Shown in pieces: positions 1 to 9,576 of a DNA stretch of 64,000 bases (positions are counted from its first letter, which is position 1; each line of letters opens with the position of its first letter). The notes beneath the pieces were generated by a model, which saw nothing but the letters and a program-made list of their open reading frames with translations, was not told where the DNA came from and searched no databases. A program made the translations under genes and the position numbers. Source of the stretch: Cladosporium sp. IMV 00045 (lineage: Eukaryota; Ascomycota; Dothideomycetes; Cladosporiales; Cladosporiaceae); assembly GCA_001931905.2 (NCBI GenBank), contig MSJI02000173.1, positions 1 through 64,000 of the forward strand. Reading direction: 5' to 3'.

Positions 1-630
1 CTGGCGCACGGGTACGTGCTGAGCGACAAGGCGATCGAGCGCGCCATCGCCCTCGACCAGCAGCACGGCGTCAGCAACCGCTTCACCACCACCCTGCAGA
101 ACTTCGACAACAAGTTCAAGGCCAGCGAGAAGGCCCAGGCCCTCGACCACCAGTACGGCATCTCCGCGCGCGCCAACCAGGGCTGGCGCGGCCTGTCCTC
201 CTACTTCGAGAAAGCCGCCGAAACCCCCACCGGCCAGCGCGTGCGCGCCTTCTACGCCCAGGGCCAGAAGCAGGTCCTCGACGTGCACAACGAGGCGCGC
301 CACCTGGCGGGCCTGAAATCGGGCAAATCCGCCCAGCAGGGTGAGGCAGGAGACCTCAACCTGCACAACGTGGCGGGCACCGACCGCACGGCGTGCAACT
401 GCGGCGCGCAGGGCGGCGTGTGCCAGTGCGCCCCCGGCAAGTGCGGCTGCAGCAGCTGCCCGAAGAACCCGGACGAGAAGTCGACGACGCGCAGCGCGGA
501 AGAGGCGGAGATGGAGTTTGTGGAAGTCGACGGACAGAAGAAGACAAAGTGCAACTGCGGCGGCGTTGATGGCAAGTGTCCCTGCGAGCCGGGCAAGTGC
601 GCTTGTTCGGGTTGCTCGAAGGCTTCGTGA
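1..630 (+). CDS. vip1: Vip1-like RRM protein, C-terminal part (5' truncated), with Cys-rich metallothionein-like tail
   Basis: The reading frame is open from base 1 to a TGA at 628-630, so this is the 3' end of a gene whose start and RRM domain lie outside the window. The first ~100 residues (SDKAIERAIALDQQHGVS, NFDNKFKASEKA, GWRGLSSYFEKA, VLDVHNEARHLA) match the conserved region behind the RRM in fungal Vip1-family RNA-binding proteins. The tail is unusual. It carries two near-identical Cys modules, one starting TACNCGAQGGVCQC and one starting CNCGGVDGKCPC. Each follows the pattern CNCG-x-x-G-x-C-x-C-x-P-G-K-C-x-C-x-x-C with seven cysteines, and an acidic linker separates them. Metal binding is inferred from Cys spacing. 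The family assignment is from recall of conserved motifs; the role of Vip1 is poorly defined. Confidence 0.75.
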   Translation: MAHGYVLSDKAIERAIALDQQHGVSNRFTTTLQNFDNKFKASEKAQALDHQYGISARANQGWRGLSSYFEKAAETPTGQRVRAFYAQGQKQVLDVHNEARHLAGLKSGKSAQQGEAGDLNLHNVAGTDRTACNCGAQGGVCQCAPGKCGCSSCPKNPDEKSTTRSAEEAEMEFVEVDGQKKTKCNCGGVDGKCPCEPGKCACSGCSKAS

Positions 631-2091
631 GGATGTGATGTGGAAGTCTGCGAGAGAATGCCAGGGAGGGACGGGGAGGGACGGGGAGGGAATTGAAAAG
701 GGTTTTATTGATGTGTAACGACGAATGATGCGTTTCTGTTATGCTTGCTTGCTTGCTGCGACTTGATACCAATGCATGCTGTTCTTTTTTTGACCAGGAA
801 GGAAAACAAGGAGAAAGCAAAAAAAAAAAAAAAATGGAAATGAAAAAGCGAGTTTTCTTTTACTTATTTATCCTTCTTCTGTCCCTTCCATGAATGAAAT
901 CCATAGCCGGTCGGTGTGTGCGTACCATGACTTTTCGTTCTTCCCTCTTCGATGAGCAACCTGGTAACTCTCACTCTCAAACTGTTCCATCTCCGTACTT
1001 GCACGAACAAGAGACACCCTTCGCGATCAAGAAAACCATTAGGGGCGGGGTATTCGAAGTGGAAAGTGGTAAGAAGAATGTGACACGTTCTCAAAAAAAT
1101 CTCATGCTCTTCGTCCAGCCATTTAGACCAATTCGAAACCCCTGACCGCAATATCACATGTTCTTAAACAGGATGGAAATGGAGGAGACAAAGAAGACCG
1201 CACAGCACTCCCACATGTACATACCTATGTATGCAAGGCATCCAAGTGGATGTGACGAAATCTCAAGCAAAGATGATAGGAGGTAGAAGAACCCGGCGAA
1301 AGAGAAGCTAACGTTCGCTCTGCCCGGCATTATTGCTTCTTAGATATCAGCAACCGTCCTTCATCGCCAATCCCCCAACACCTAATGAATTTCTTCCCTC
1401 GATTCCAAATGTCCCATTCTTCGACCATCTACCGTGCCGCGGCCGACATCGCCCTAACTTTCCCCCGACACCGCATCTCCGCTTCATCCGCTTCGCTGCA
1501 CGGCTCGGTAATAAGCAGAAAAGCGCGATTGGCTTCTGAGGCGTGTGGAGATGGGTGGTGCGGCTGTTCGGGGTATTGAGGGGCGAGGGCGATATCTCTA
1601 TGAAGGTGTTTTGTGTTCGGCATCGGGGAAGAGATGGGGATGGTGTACGTGGTGCATGCATCAACGGGGAGTTGAGATATTTTTTGTTCCTCGCAGCTTG
1701 ATTTGCTTTCCTTCAATCCTCTGTTGCCTTTCGCTCTGTTTAGAAGGTTGGGGATACAAGCCGCGTTTCTTATCTCCGACAGACGGCAGGACTTCATCGC
1801 GTTTGTGAGCTAGAGACAACCTCGGATCTGATTAACCTTGGAGATTGGATTGCGTATTCTTGCTCTCTCGACTACAGGCTTGAAAGTCCCTTCGCCTTTC
1901 TTTGAGGCGAACATTGCACTGGGTGTAATCGGCCACTCCATCTCTAGAATTCCAGAAATACTACCAACTTCTCAGAAGGCGAAGAGCGAAGAAACGGGAT
2001 CCTGCCTGGGACGAAATAGAAGCAGCATAAAGAGATAAAGACCAGTTTCTCTTTGGGTTCTCTCCCAGAGTTGCTAAACGCCACCGCCATA
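631..2091. other. Intergenic: vip1 3' flank and CYB2-like promoter
   Basis: The stretch holds a 14-15 base poly-A run near 820-834 and only short ORFs on both strands with no recognisable motif. The last few hundred bases before 2092 should contain the promoter of the cytochrome b2-like gene. I see no convincing gene here. Confidence 0.6.
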
Positions 2092-3792
2092 ATGAACCAC
2101 GACAGCAATGATACGCAGAAGGTGAAGCTCACGGGCGAGGAGGTCGCGAAACACGGGTCGAAGGATGATTGTTGGGTTATTATTCATGGGAGAGGTGAGT
2201 TCTCTTGATATCTATCTACTATGCAGTCGCAGTGCAAGACCACCACGACAATCTTCCAAAGAGCTATGCTGACAACACTCTCCCCACCCAGCCTACGATG
2301 TAACCGAATTCATGCCCGAGCACCCCGGCGGACCCAAAATCATCCTCAAGTACGCAGGCAAAGACGCGACGGAAGAATACGAGCCAATTCACCCGCCAGA
2401 CACTCTTGACAAGTTCCTCGACAAGAGCAAGCACTTGGGAGAAGTCGACATGGGCACCGTCGAGAAGGAGGAGAAAGCCGCGGACCCAGAAGAAGAGGAC
2501 AGGCAGGGTCGCATCGCCCGCATGCCCATTCTGGAGCAGTGCTACAATTTGATGGATTTCGAGGCTGTGGCCAAGAGGGTTATGAAGAAGACCGCTTGGG
2601 CTTACTATTCCAGTGGTGCGGATGATGAGATTGTGAGTTCTCTTGTGTCACCTACTCCCTCACGCGTTGTACTCCCCTTCGACACCAGACGAGTACTAAC
2701 CCCTCCCAGACTCTCCGCGAGAACCACTCGGCCTTCCACAAAATCTGGTTCCGCCCCCGAATCCTGGAAGACGTGGAGAACATCGACCTCTCGACCACCA
2801 TGCTGGGCACCAAAGTCTCCATCCCCTTCTACGTGACCGCCACCGCGCTGGGCAAGCTCGGCAACCCGGAAGGCGAAGTCGTCCTGACCCGCGGCGCGCG
2901 CAAGCACAACGTGATCCAAATGATCCCGACGCTGGCGTCGTGCTCCTTCGACGAGATCGTCGACGCCAAAGAAGGCGACCAGGTGCAATGGCTGCAGCTG
3001 TACGTCAACAAGAACCGCGACATCACGCGCCGCATCATCGAGCACGCCGAGCGCCGCGGCTGCAAGGGCCTCTTCATCACCGTCGACGCGCCCCAGCTCG
3101 GCCGCCGCGAGAAGGACATGCGCTCGAAATTCTCCGACGTCGGCTCCAACGTGCAGGACTCCGGCGGCGACAGCGTCGACCGCAGCCAGGGCGCGGCGCG
3201 CGCCATCTCCTCTTTCATCGACCCCGCACTGTCCTGGAAGGACATTCCGTGGTTCAAGTCCGTGACCAAAATGCCCATCATCCTCAAGGGCGTGCAGCGC
3301 GTCGAAGACGTCATCCGCGCCATCCAAGTCGGGTGTCAGGGCGTGGTGCTCTCCAACCACGGCGGACGCCAGCTCGACTTCGCCCGCTCCGGCATCGAAG
3401 TCCTCGCGGAGGTAATGCCCGAACTGCGCCGCCTCGGCCTGCAAGACCAGATTGAAATCTTCATCGATGGCGGTGTGCGCCGCGCGACGGACATTCTCAA
3501 AGCGCTCTGCTTGGGCGCCAAGGGCGTGGGCATCGGCCGACCATTCCTCTACGCCATGTCGGCGTACGGCCTGCCCGGTGTGGATCGCGCGATGCAGCTG
3601 CTGAAAGACGAGATGGAGATGAACATGCGGCTCATCGGGTGTAGGAGTGTAGATCAGTTGACGCCCGAGTTGGTCGATACGAGGGGTTTGAGCATGCACA
3701 CTACGGGCGTGCCGAGCGATACGTTGGGGCTGAATGTTTACGATCCGTTGGCGGGGCCGAAGGAGAAATTGAATGTTGAGGCGAAGTTGTAG
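2092..3792 (+). CDS. CYB2: Cytochrome b2-type FMN-dependent L-lactate (2-hydroxyacid) dehydrogenase
   Basis: Three exons are read: 2092-2194, 2292-2632 and 2710-3792. They join in frame to give 508 residues. An N-terminal cytochrome b5 domain (about residues 10-90) has both haem-ligand contexts, MPEHPGG and [10 protein letters not shown]. It is followed by an FMN-dependent alpha-hydroxyacid dehydrogenase barrel with the catalytic-His motif [17 protein letters not shown] and a C-terminal IGRPFLY segment. Family enzymes oxidise L-lactate or another 2-hydroxyacid and pass electrons through haem to cytochrome c. The b5 domain begins almost at the start codon, so the bipartite mitochondrial presequence of yeast Cyb2 (591 residues) is absent. 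The protein may therefore be cytosolic or use another substrate. Both introns are GTGAGT...CAG. Confidence 0.88.
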
Positions 3793-4566
3793 GGAGTGTG
3801 AGGGGTGTGTGATGGCGAGGATGTTGTTCTGAATTTTTCTTGTTGGATTTTTTTTTGTTTGGATGGAGATAACTGTACATAAAGCATGCGAATTGATTGA
3901 AGATACAACGTTACGGATGGGGGTGTTCGTTTTTGGACTTAGCTTGCGTCTGGGAAGCCTACCTCGAGGCAAAAGATTCGCCTCCGCCGCCGGTCTTGCA
4001 CACGGTGGGTGTATCGACAAGTCGACGAGACCATTCGATCGCAGCATGTCGTGCAAATCTGAAACCCTCGACGTGATACAGTGAGACAGAGGACTTGGCA
4101 GGTTTTTTGCTCGAACGTTTTGAAAAGTTTGACGGAGGTATCTAGTATTACAGCACTCGGTTCCTTCTCCATCCTTGACGTTGCCATCAACCCGTTGGGT
4201 TCTTTGAGGAAGAGAGAAATTACTGAATCAACTCGCGCTGTTCGAGGGATACTGATTGAGTGATGAGCACAGCCGTTGTGAGCTCGAGAGTAACAGAGAA
4301 AACTGGATTGGCGTATGATACCTTCTAGCATGTTGGGAAGGTGATCGTTGCTGATGGTTGGAATCCGACGGTGATCGCGAAAAGGAGATGAGGTTGGTGA
4401 TACAGAAGCCGAAGAAAGGGCACGTGGGTGAAGGGGTTGGTTGCTCTGCTTCCCCGAGATGGACAGATAGCTCTCACGCTCGTCTTCCGTCTTGACAGGC
4501 GCGTTCTTCGGCCTGCCTTCGCCCTTCCTCGGATTGGCTTTAGTCGTCGTTGCCAGCAACTTATGC
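3793..4566. other. Intergenic between convergent genes
   Basis: Both flanking genes end here, so the stretch should hold their 3' UTRs. Short ORFs are present but none has a recognisable motif. Nothing further is supported. Confidence 0.6.
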
Positions 4567-5613
4567 TTAGGCTGACTTCTTCGGACGACCCCTGCCCCTC
4601 CCACTCTTTGGCTTAGGGGCCTCAACAATCTCGTTGCCATCCTCGTCGGTGGGGCGCGGCTTCTTCGGACGGCCTCTGCCCCTCTTCGGGGTGTCGCTCG
4701 CAGGCGCAGGCGCGGACTCATCTGCTGCACCATCAGTGGCGACTGACTTCCTAGGACGGCCTCTACCCCTCTTCGGAGCGTCAGGATCCGCAGCAGCAGC
4801 CTTGGGAGTGGCATCGGTGGTTGCTTTCTTCGGGCGACCTCTGCCTCTCTTGGCGGGAGTGGTTTCCTCAGCCTCGGCAGATGCAGATGCGCTGGCCCGA
4901 GCCTTCTTTGCAGCGGGCTTCTCGTCATCAGAATCTGCCTCGACAGAGCGCTTCTTGTTGTCATCGCCGTCTTCGGTAGCCTGGAAGGTGTTAGACAATG
5001 TAGAGACACGACAGCAAGTGAGAAGCGAACACGAACCTCAGCCTGCTTCTTGGCATTACCCTTGAGGAACATGCCTTGCGATTTCTTGCCGTTCCAGCGG
5101 TTGCACTCGACGTCCTGTGAGATGGTTAGATTGATGTAGGAATCAGGCGGAAAGCAATCGCAACACGAACCCCGTTCCAGTCGTCGTCATCAACGTGACC
5201 CTGCTCCAGAGCACGCTTCACCTTCTCCTGAGCATCCTCGGGGAGCTCATCGTACCCATCGACCAAGTCCATGTCGCCTCCGGAGGTTTCGTGCCAGTTG
5301 TGGAGGACCGCAGGCGTAACGCATCCCCTGGGAAATAGAATTAGTGGCGGGTTACTAGATCAATTCGGAGCAGTCTCATCTTACCAGTGGCGGTACTTCA
5401 TGCTGGTATGCTCGTTGATGGTGACGGAGACTCCCTGGCGGATTTCGCCTTTCTGAATCTTGATGGGACCACCTTCTGCATTCTTGCAGTGGGTAGCTTG
5501 GCAACCCGCGCGGTTGTTCGACGAGATTTCTGTACACGGTCAGCTTCTCTGTAGAGGAGCAAACCAAGATCACGGTGATGCGACAGAAAATACCTACCAA
5601 CACGGTACGCCAT
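4567..5613 (-). CDS. Stand-alone PARP-type zinc finger protein with AT-hook tail
   Basis: Five exons (5598-5613, 5385-5529, 5171-5327, 5037-5114, 4567-4980) join in frame to 269 residues. The first exon is only 16 bases. Residues about 1-95 form a PARP-type zinc finger: MAYRVEISSNNRAGC with GCQATHC, then KYRHWGC as the His-x2-Cys half, and a downstream DDDDWNG segment. The rest is low complexity and basic, with at least four AT-hook cores (RGRPKK or RGRPRK) spaced about 25-30 residues apart. Such fingers bind DNA breaks and AT-hooks bind the minor groove of AT-rich DNA, so a nuclear DNA-damage or chromatin role is inferred. No catalytic ADP-ribosyltransferase domain is encoded. A PARP catalytic-type gene without a visible zinc finger lies at 62697 in this window. 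Confidence 0.85.
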
Positions 5614-6082
5614 GTCGAAAGCGAAGCTGTTTAGCTGGAGGTGGATTGAAGGAATGAAGCACGATGGAACGCGTCGAAGAGGGAGTTTGCAGTGAATCTG
5701 CTATTTACCAAGCCAATCTGGACAGGCGTGGATTGGACGAGGCCAACAGTGGAGAGGAAATGGACGGTGAAGCTGTGTATATGAGGTGGGGCAAAGAAGA
5801 AAGACTGATGAAGGGTGTGAAAGAAAGCTGCATGTGTTTGTCGCAAAGCAAAGCACAGCAGAGAGCGCAGGAAGCTCAGGCAGATGAGGTCAGAGCTGTC
5901 GCGCGCGCTGCTCTCGTCGCGACAAGATTTAGGCTGCAAATCTTGAAAGCCTGAGGCAGGGACGATTCGACAAAGCCAGACGTCACCACAAAAATTCGTG
6001 GCGATCATCCATCTCGATATATGAAGGTGCATGTTTACACCTCCTCCCGAACATGATAATACTCCCCTGACACTCCAAACTC
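5614..6082. promoter_or_regulatory. Divergent promoter region (zf-PARP protein / mitochondrial protein)
   Basis: The 469 bases separate two divergently transcribed start codons and must contain both promoters. I see no clear TATA box or strong palindrome. A purine-rich stretch lies around 5660-5830. Confidence 0.5.
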
Positions 6083-9070
6083 ATGATACACGGCGCTCTT
6101 CGCGATGGGAGACGAAGGGCTGCCAATGCTCCACCGACCAAGTTCTCTTTCATCTGCTCAAGACCGACTGCATGGCAATCCCGCGCCTTCGCGACCCCGG
6201 CTGCTCAGGGGTCCGCATCAGCCAAACCTCCGCCACCGCTCTATCCTAATCTGAAAAGGATCAGGCCTTATCAAAAACACAAGTTTGATGAATCCCAAAA
6301 GCCAGGAACCAGCAATTCCAAGACTGAGGACTATCTGCGTCGTCTTGATCAGTGTTTGCCGCTGCATTTGCGGAGCAACACCGCCGATCAAGTTCTTCCA
6401 GCCGGCAAACCAGAAGACTTCAAACCGGAAGCATCAAAGACAGCCGAGTTTGTCCTTGAGGCAAACGCACATTTCAAAGGCTTCTTGCCGTGGTTGGCGG
6501 TTGATCAAGGACGATGGAAGGCAGCCGTATGGATCGTCAAACTGTTGGTTGAAAGCTACCATGCAGAATCGCCGCGCTCGAATCGGGCGCCTCACCTGGT
6601 CCAGCAATGGAATTGGACTGGACCACTGGACGATCTACTGCAGTCGCCTCTGTATTTGAAGCCCCAATCAAATGAGCCTGTTACGCCACATATCAAGTCA
6701 TCTTCCGCAGCCAGCCTGCACGAGCTTACAGACGACAACAAACCGGACAAAATGGGTCGCTTTGAAAAGGACCGACACGAGGTTCTTGGCATTGTATGGC
6801 GTGGTATTGGACGACTGATCATTTCTTGCGCAAATGACCATAACATTGCCGGCGGAGAGGTCAAGCCTGAAGTCCTGGAAATGATCGCGCTTCTGCATCA
6901 CTACGAACTCATGCCGTCGTCGGTCTACACTTTTGTTCCTTCCGAGAGCCGCGATGCCATCCAACAGCCACCGACATTGCATTTACTCTCTTCGCGTATC
7001 ATGACAGCGTTGTCTGATGCCACTTGGAGGGCGCGCGAGATGACCGCTGTCGAAGAGGCCAAAAGGAAAGGCGGAAGGCTCTTCGGTCTTGAAGCCAAAG
7101 GCTCATCGTATCGCGTCAGAGTATCTGGAATCAAGCCTGAAATCTGGCTCGAACTAATCCTCTGGTCGTGTTTGCACGGAGGCTGGATCTTGGACGGTGC
7201 ATCCCTTCTCACATCCTTTGCCAGGTCTAAAGGTACCGAACAATGGCAGCCCATATCTTGGCGAGACGCTCTCGGTGCTATCATGCCGTTTGGACAAAAG
7301 GACTTGCTCGACTGGGACAGCATCAAATACATGTTCGATACCAGGACTACCGCAACCATGGATGACGTGGACGTCACTGGCCTCCGCGTCGAGAAGACCG
7401 TCAGCAGTGAGGTTGTCAACGCCTACATCGATGCTCTCCTGAATACACTTAGCGTAGGCGTAGGCGGTCGAGGTATTTCTTTAAGCGTGGTCACAAGGTC
7501 GCTTCGTGAGTTGCGCGAGTTTCTTCAGCGCGCGAATCTCAATCTGGGTGGTGGATCCTGGGACGCTATGCTACTTCGACTCGTGGAATCAGGAGGCATC
7601 AACATTGAGAAGAATCCCCACATTGTGCGACGTCTGGTCGAATTGTCCCCTCGCATCGGCGAGGAGCTAGAATCACGTCGTTCACAAGTTCTTCCTTCCT
7701 ATGTACTGGATGGCAGTGCTGCCCTTCTAGGAATACTTCACCGGGCACTGCACGCAGAGATAAAGAATGGTGATCTCGAGGGTGCGCTGCAGGTATTCAA
7801 ATTACTGCAGGAAAGAGTTGACGATGATCGGCATCGATCTCTCGGCGATTTCTTCGAGCGCATGCACCTTAACTCAGCAAGTTCCAAATCTTCATCTCGA
7901 GGACTGTTTGACAGCAACTTCTCTGGCATTGACTACCCTTCCTTCGACACCCAGATCCCGCCGACGACGCTGGCCGCATTCCTCGAACTGGTCACTGAGA
8001 ACAAGGCATTCGCTTTTGGGAGATGGATGCTCACGAATCAAGACGTTGATGGACCGATCATCCACGATCATTTATATCAAGAGCCCGCTATTGCAGCTGC
8101 CATCATTCGATTCGCCACAGCAGTCGACGACAAGGCATTGATCGCCAAAGCCACAAAACTAGGTCCGACCACCAATGCAGACGGCCAAGGAACCCTGCCA
8201 GGCGAGATGCTGCACGCCTTTTTCGACACGCAAGTCGAACTCAGACGCTGGCAATCCGCCATAAGAATCCTCGAATTCATGCGCGACTCCGAAGAAATCA
8301 ACTGGACCATCACCAACGCCGCTTCCGTAGCCAAAGTGATGATCGAAGAGAGCAAACCCAACACCTCCATCACCAACGACTACAAGCACGCCCGCGCCAT
8401 TTTTCAAGCAATGCTCACCGGCCGCTTCGGCGCATCCCACCTGCAGTCCGACATCAACTTCTCCAACCGCTTCGACACCCTGCTCACCGTCCTCTCCACC
8501 CTCGACGCGACCTTCCCAGCCCTCCTCACCAACCAACGCCCCCTACCAAAACACCTCAAATTCACCCTCGCCACCACGCCCTTCAACAAAATCCTCTCAG
8601 CCACGGCTTCCTCACACGGCAGCTCTGCCGCCCGCTCCCTGATCGAGAGATTCACCACCCGCCTCGCCGACGAGCAGAAAAACACGCACGGCAAGCGCCG
8701 CCACATCGTCCAGACCCTCCCGCAGAGCATGCCGCGTTTCTTCCGCGACGCCGTCCTCGCGGAGCAAATCCCGCGCTCGACTGTGACGCTTGCGGATGCG
8801 AAGGGCACGCGCGTGGCCGTCTATGGGAGTCTCAAGCTGGGGCCGAGTACGATGCAGATCGTTTGTAGGCAGGGGTTGAGAGAGTTGAAGGAGAGGCGCG
8901 GGGAGGGGAGGGAGGGTTTGGATGTTTTCGTTTGGGCGATCAATACGCTTCGGAGGTATTTTATTGACGAGACGGCGGTTTGGGATGAGTTGAGGAGTGG
9001 CGTGGAGGGGGGTTTGATGAAAGAGGGGGAGTTTCAGGCGGTGAAGTTGGCTGTTGGAGAGAGGACGTGA
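6083..9070 (+). CDS. Large helical protein, probably mitochondrial (PPR-like), function unknown
   Basis: A single uninterrupted frame of 995 residues starts at the first ATG. The N-terminus is rich in Arg, Ala and Ser with almost no acidic residues up to about residue 50 and includes SRAFATPAAQG, which looks like a mitochondrial presequence with an R-x-F/A cleavage context. The body is predicted by eye to be all-helical, with repeat-like helix pairs such as LEGALQVFKLLQERV and YKHARAIFQAMLTGRF. These resemble PPR/TPR units found in fungal mitochondrial RNA-maturation or translation factors. No specific orthologue was recognised, so the role is an inference from targeting and fold. Codon use is GC-rich at third positions in the 8200-8800 part, as expected for a real gene. 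Confidence 0.7.
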   Translation: MIHGALRDGRRRAANAPPTKFSFICSRPTAWQSRAFATPAAQGSASAKPPPPLYPNLKRIRPYQKHKFDESQKPGTSNSKTEDYLRRLDQCLPLHLRSNTADQVLPAGKPEDFKPEASKTAEFVLEANAHFKGFLPWLAVDQGRWKAAVWIVKLLVESYHAESPRSNRAPHLVQQWNWTGPLDDLLQSPLYLKPQSNEPVTPHIKSSSAASLHELTDDNKPDKMGRFEKDRHEVLGIVWRGIGRLIISCANDHNIAGGEVKPEVLEMIALLHHYELMPSSVYTFVPSESRDAIQQPPTLHLLSSRIMTALSDATWRAREMTAVEEAKRKGGRLFGLEAKGSSYRVRVSGIKPEIWLELILWSCLHGGWILDGASLLTSFARSKGTEQWQPISWRDALGAIMPFGQKDLLDWDSIKYMFDTRTTATMDDVDVTGLRVEKTVSSEVVNAYIDALLNTLSVGVGGRGISLSVVTRSLRELREFLQRANLNLGGGSWDAMLLRLVESGGINIEKNPHIVRRLVELSPRIGEELESRRSQVLPSYVLDGSAALLGILHRALHAEIKNGDLEGALQVFKLLQERVDDDRHRSLGDFFERMHLNSASSKSSSRGLFDSNFSGIDYPSFDTQIPPTTLAAFLELVTENKAFAFGRWMLTNQDVDGPIIHDHLYQEPAIAAAIIRFATAVDDKALIAKATKLGPTTNADGQGTLPGEMLHAFFDTQVELRRWQSAIRILEFMRDSEEINWTITNAASVAKVMIEESKPNTSITNDYKHARAIFQAMLTGRFGASHLQSDINFSNRFDTLLTVLSTLDATFPALLTNQRPLPKHLKFTLATTPFNKILSATASSHGSSAARSLIERFTTRLADEQKNTHGKRRHIVQTLPQSMPRFFRDAVLAEQIPRSTVTLADAKGTRVAVYGSLKLGPSTMQIVCRQGLRELKERRGEGREGLDVFVWAINTLRRYFIDETAVWDELRSGVEGGLMKEGEFQAVKLAVGERT

Positions 9071-9576
9071 GGTACCTAGGTTTTGGTCTTGGTTGCGGCT
9101 GGATTTTGGCGCTTGAGTGTCGTTTCCTCGAGGCTGACGAGTTCTCTAGGCATCTATGCGGAGGACGTTCTGCCGACGTGTATAAGTTATATGTATCATT
9201 ACCAGGAGATTAGATTTTCTGTGCTTCTTTTTGTAAATAAATCACTCTGAATTAATTCGTGTACAATACCACAAGGAAGGATACCATCGTCTCGTCCATT
9301 AACAGACAACATCACCACTCGCGCAGGCGCAAAGAGAACGAAATATAAGATGTAGTATGTAAAGAGTTGCGTTCTTCACATTCCATGCAGTGGGGATAAC
9401 CCTTACAACAAATAATAATTCTCATCCCGCCAATTCTTCAAACTCCCCCAAACACCTACGCTAGACACAACTAGGCATCGAGCCCCCCAAAAGAAAACGG
9501 ACACCTCATGAAAAGGATATTAACAGTAATCACCAAAACTCGAAAAACCCCTCCCCTCAAATCACCCAACCCAATC
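9071..9576. other. Intergenic between convergent genes
   Basis: This holds the 3' ends of the mitochondrial-protein gene and the RING-CH gene. An AATAAA-like element (TAAATAAATC, about 9234-9243) could serve polyadenylation of the plus-strand gene. The last 100 bases are C-rich. No gene is supported. Confidence 0.5.
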
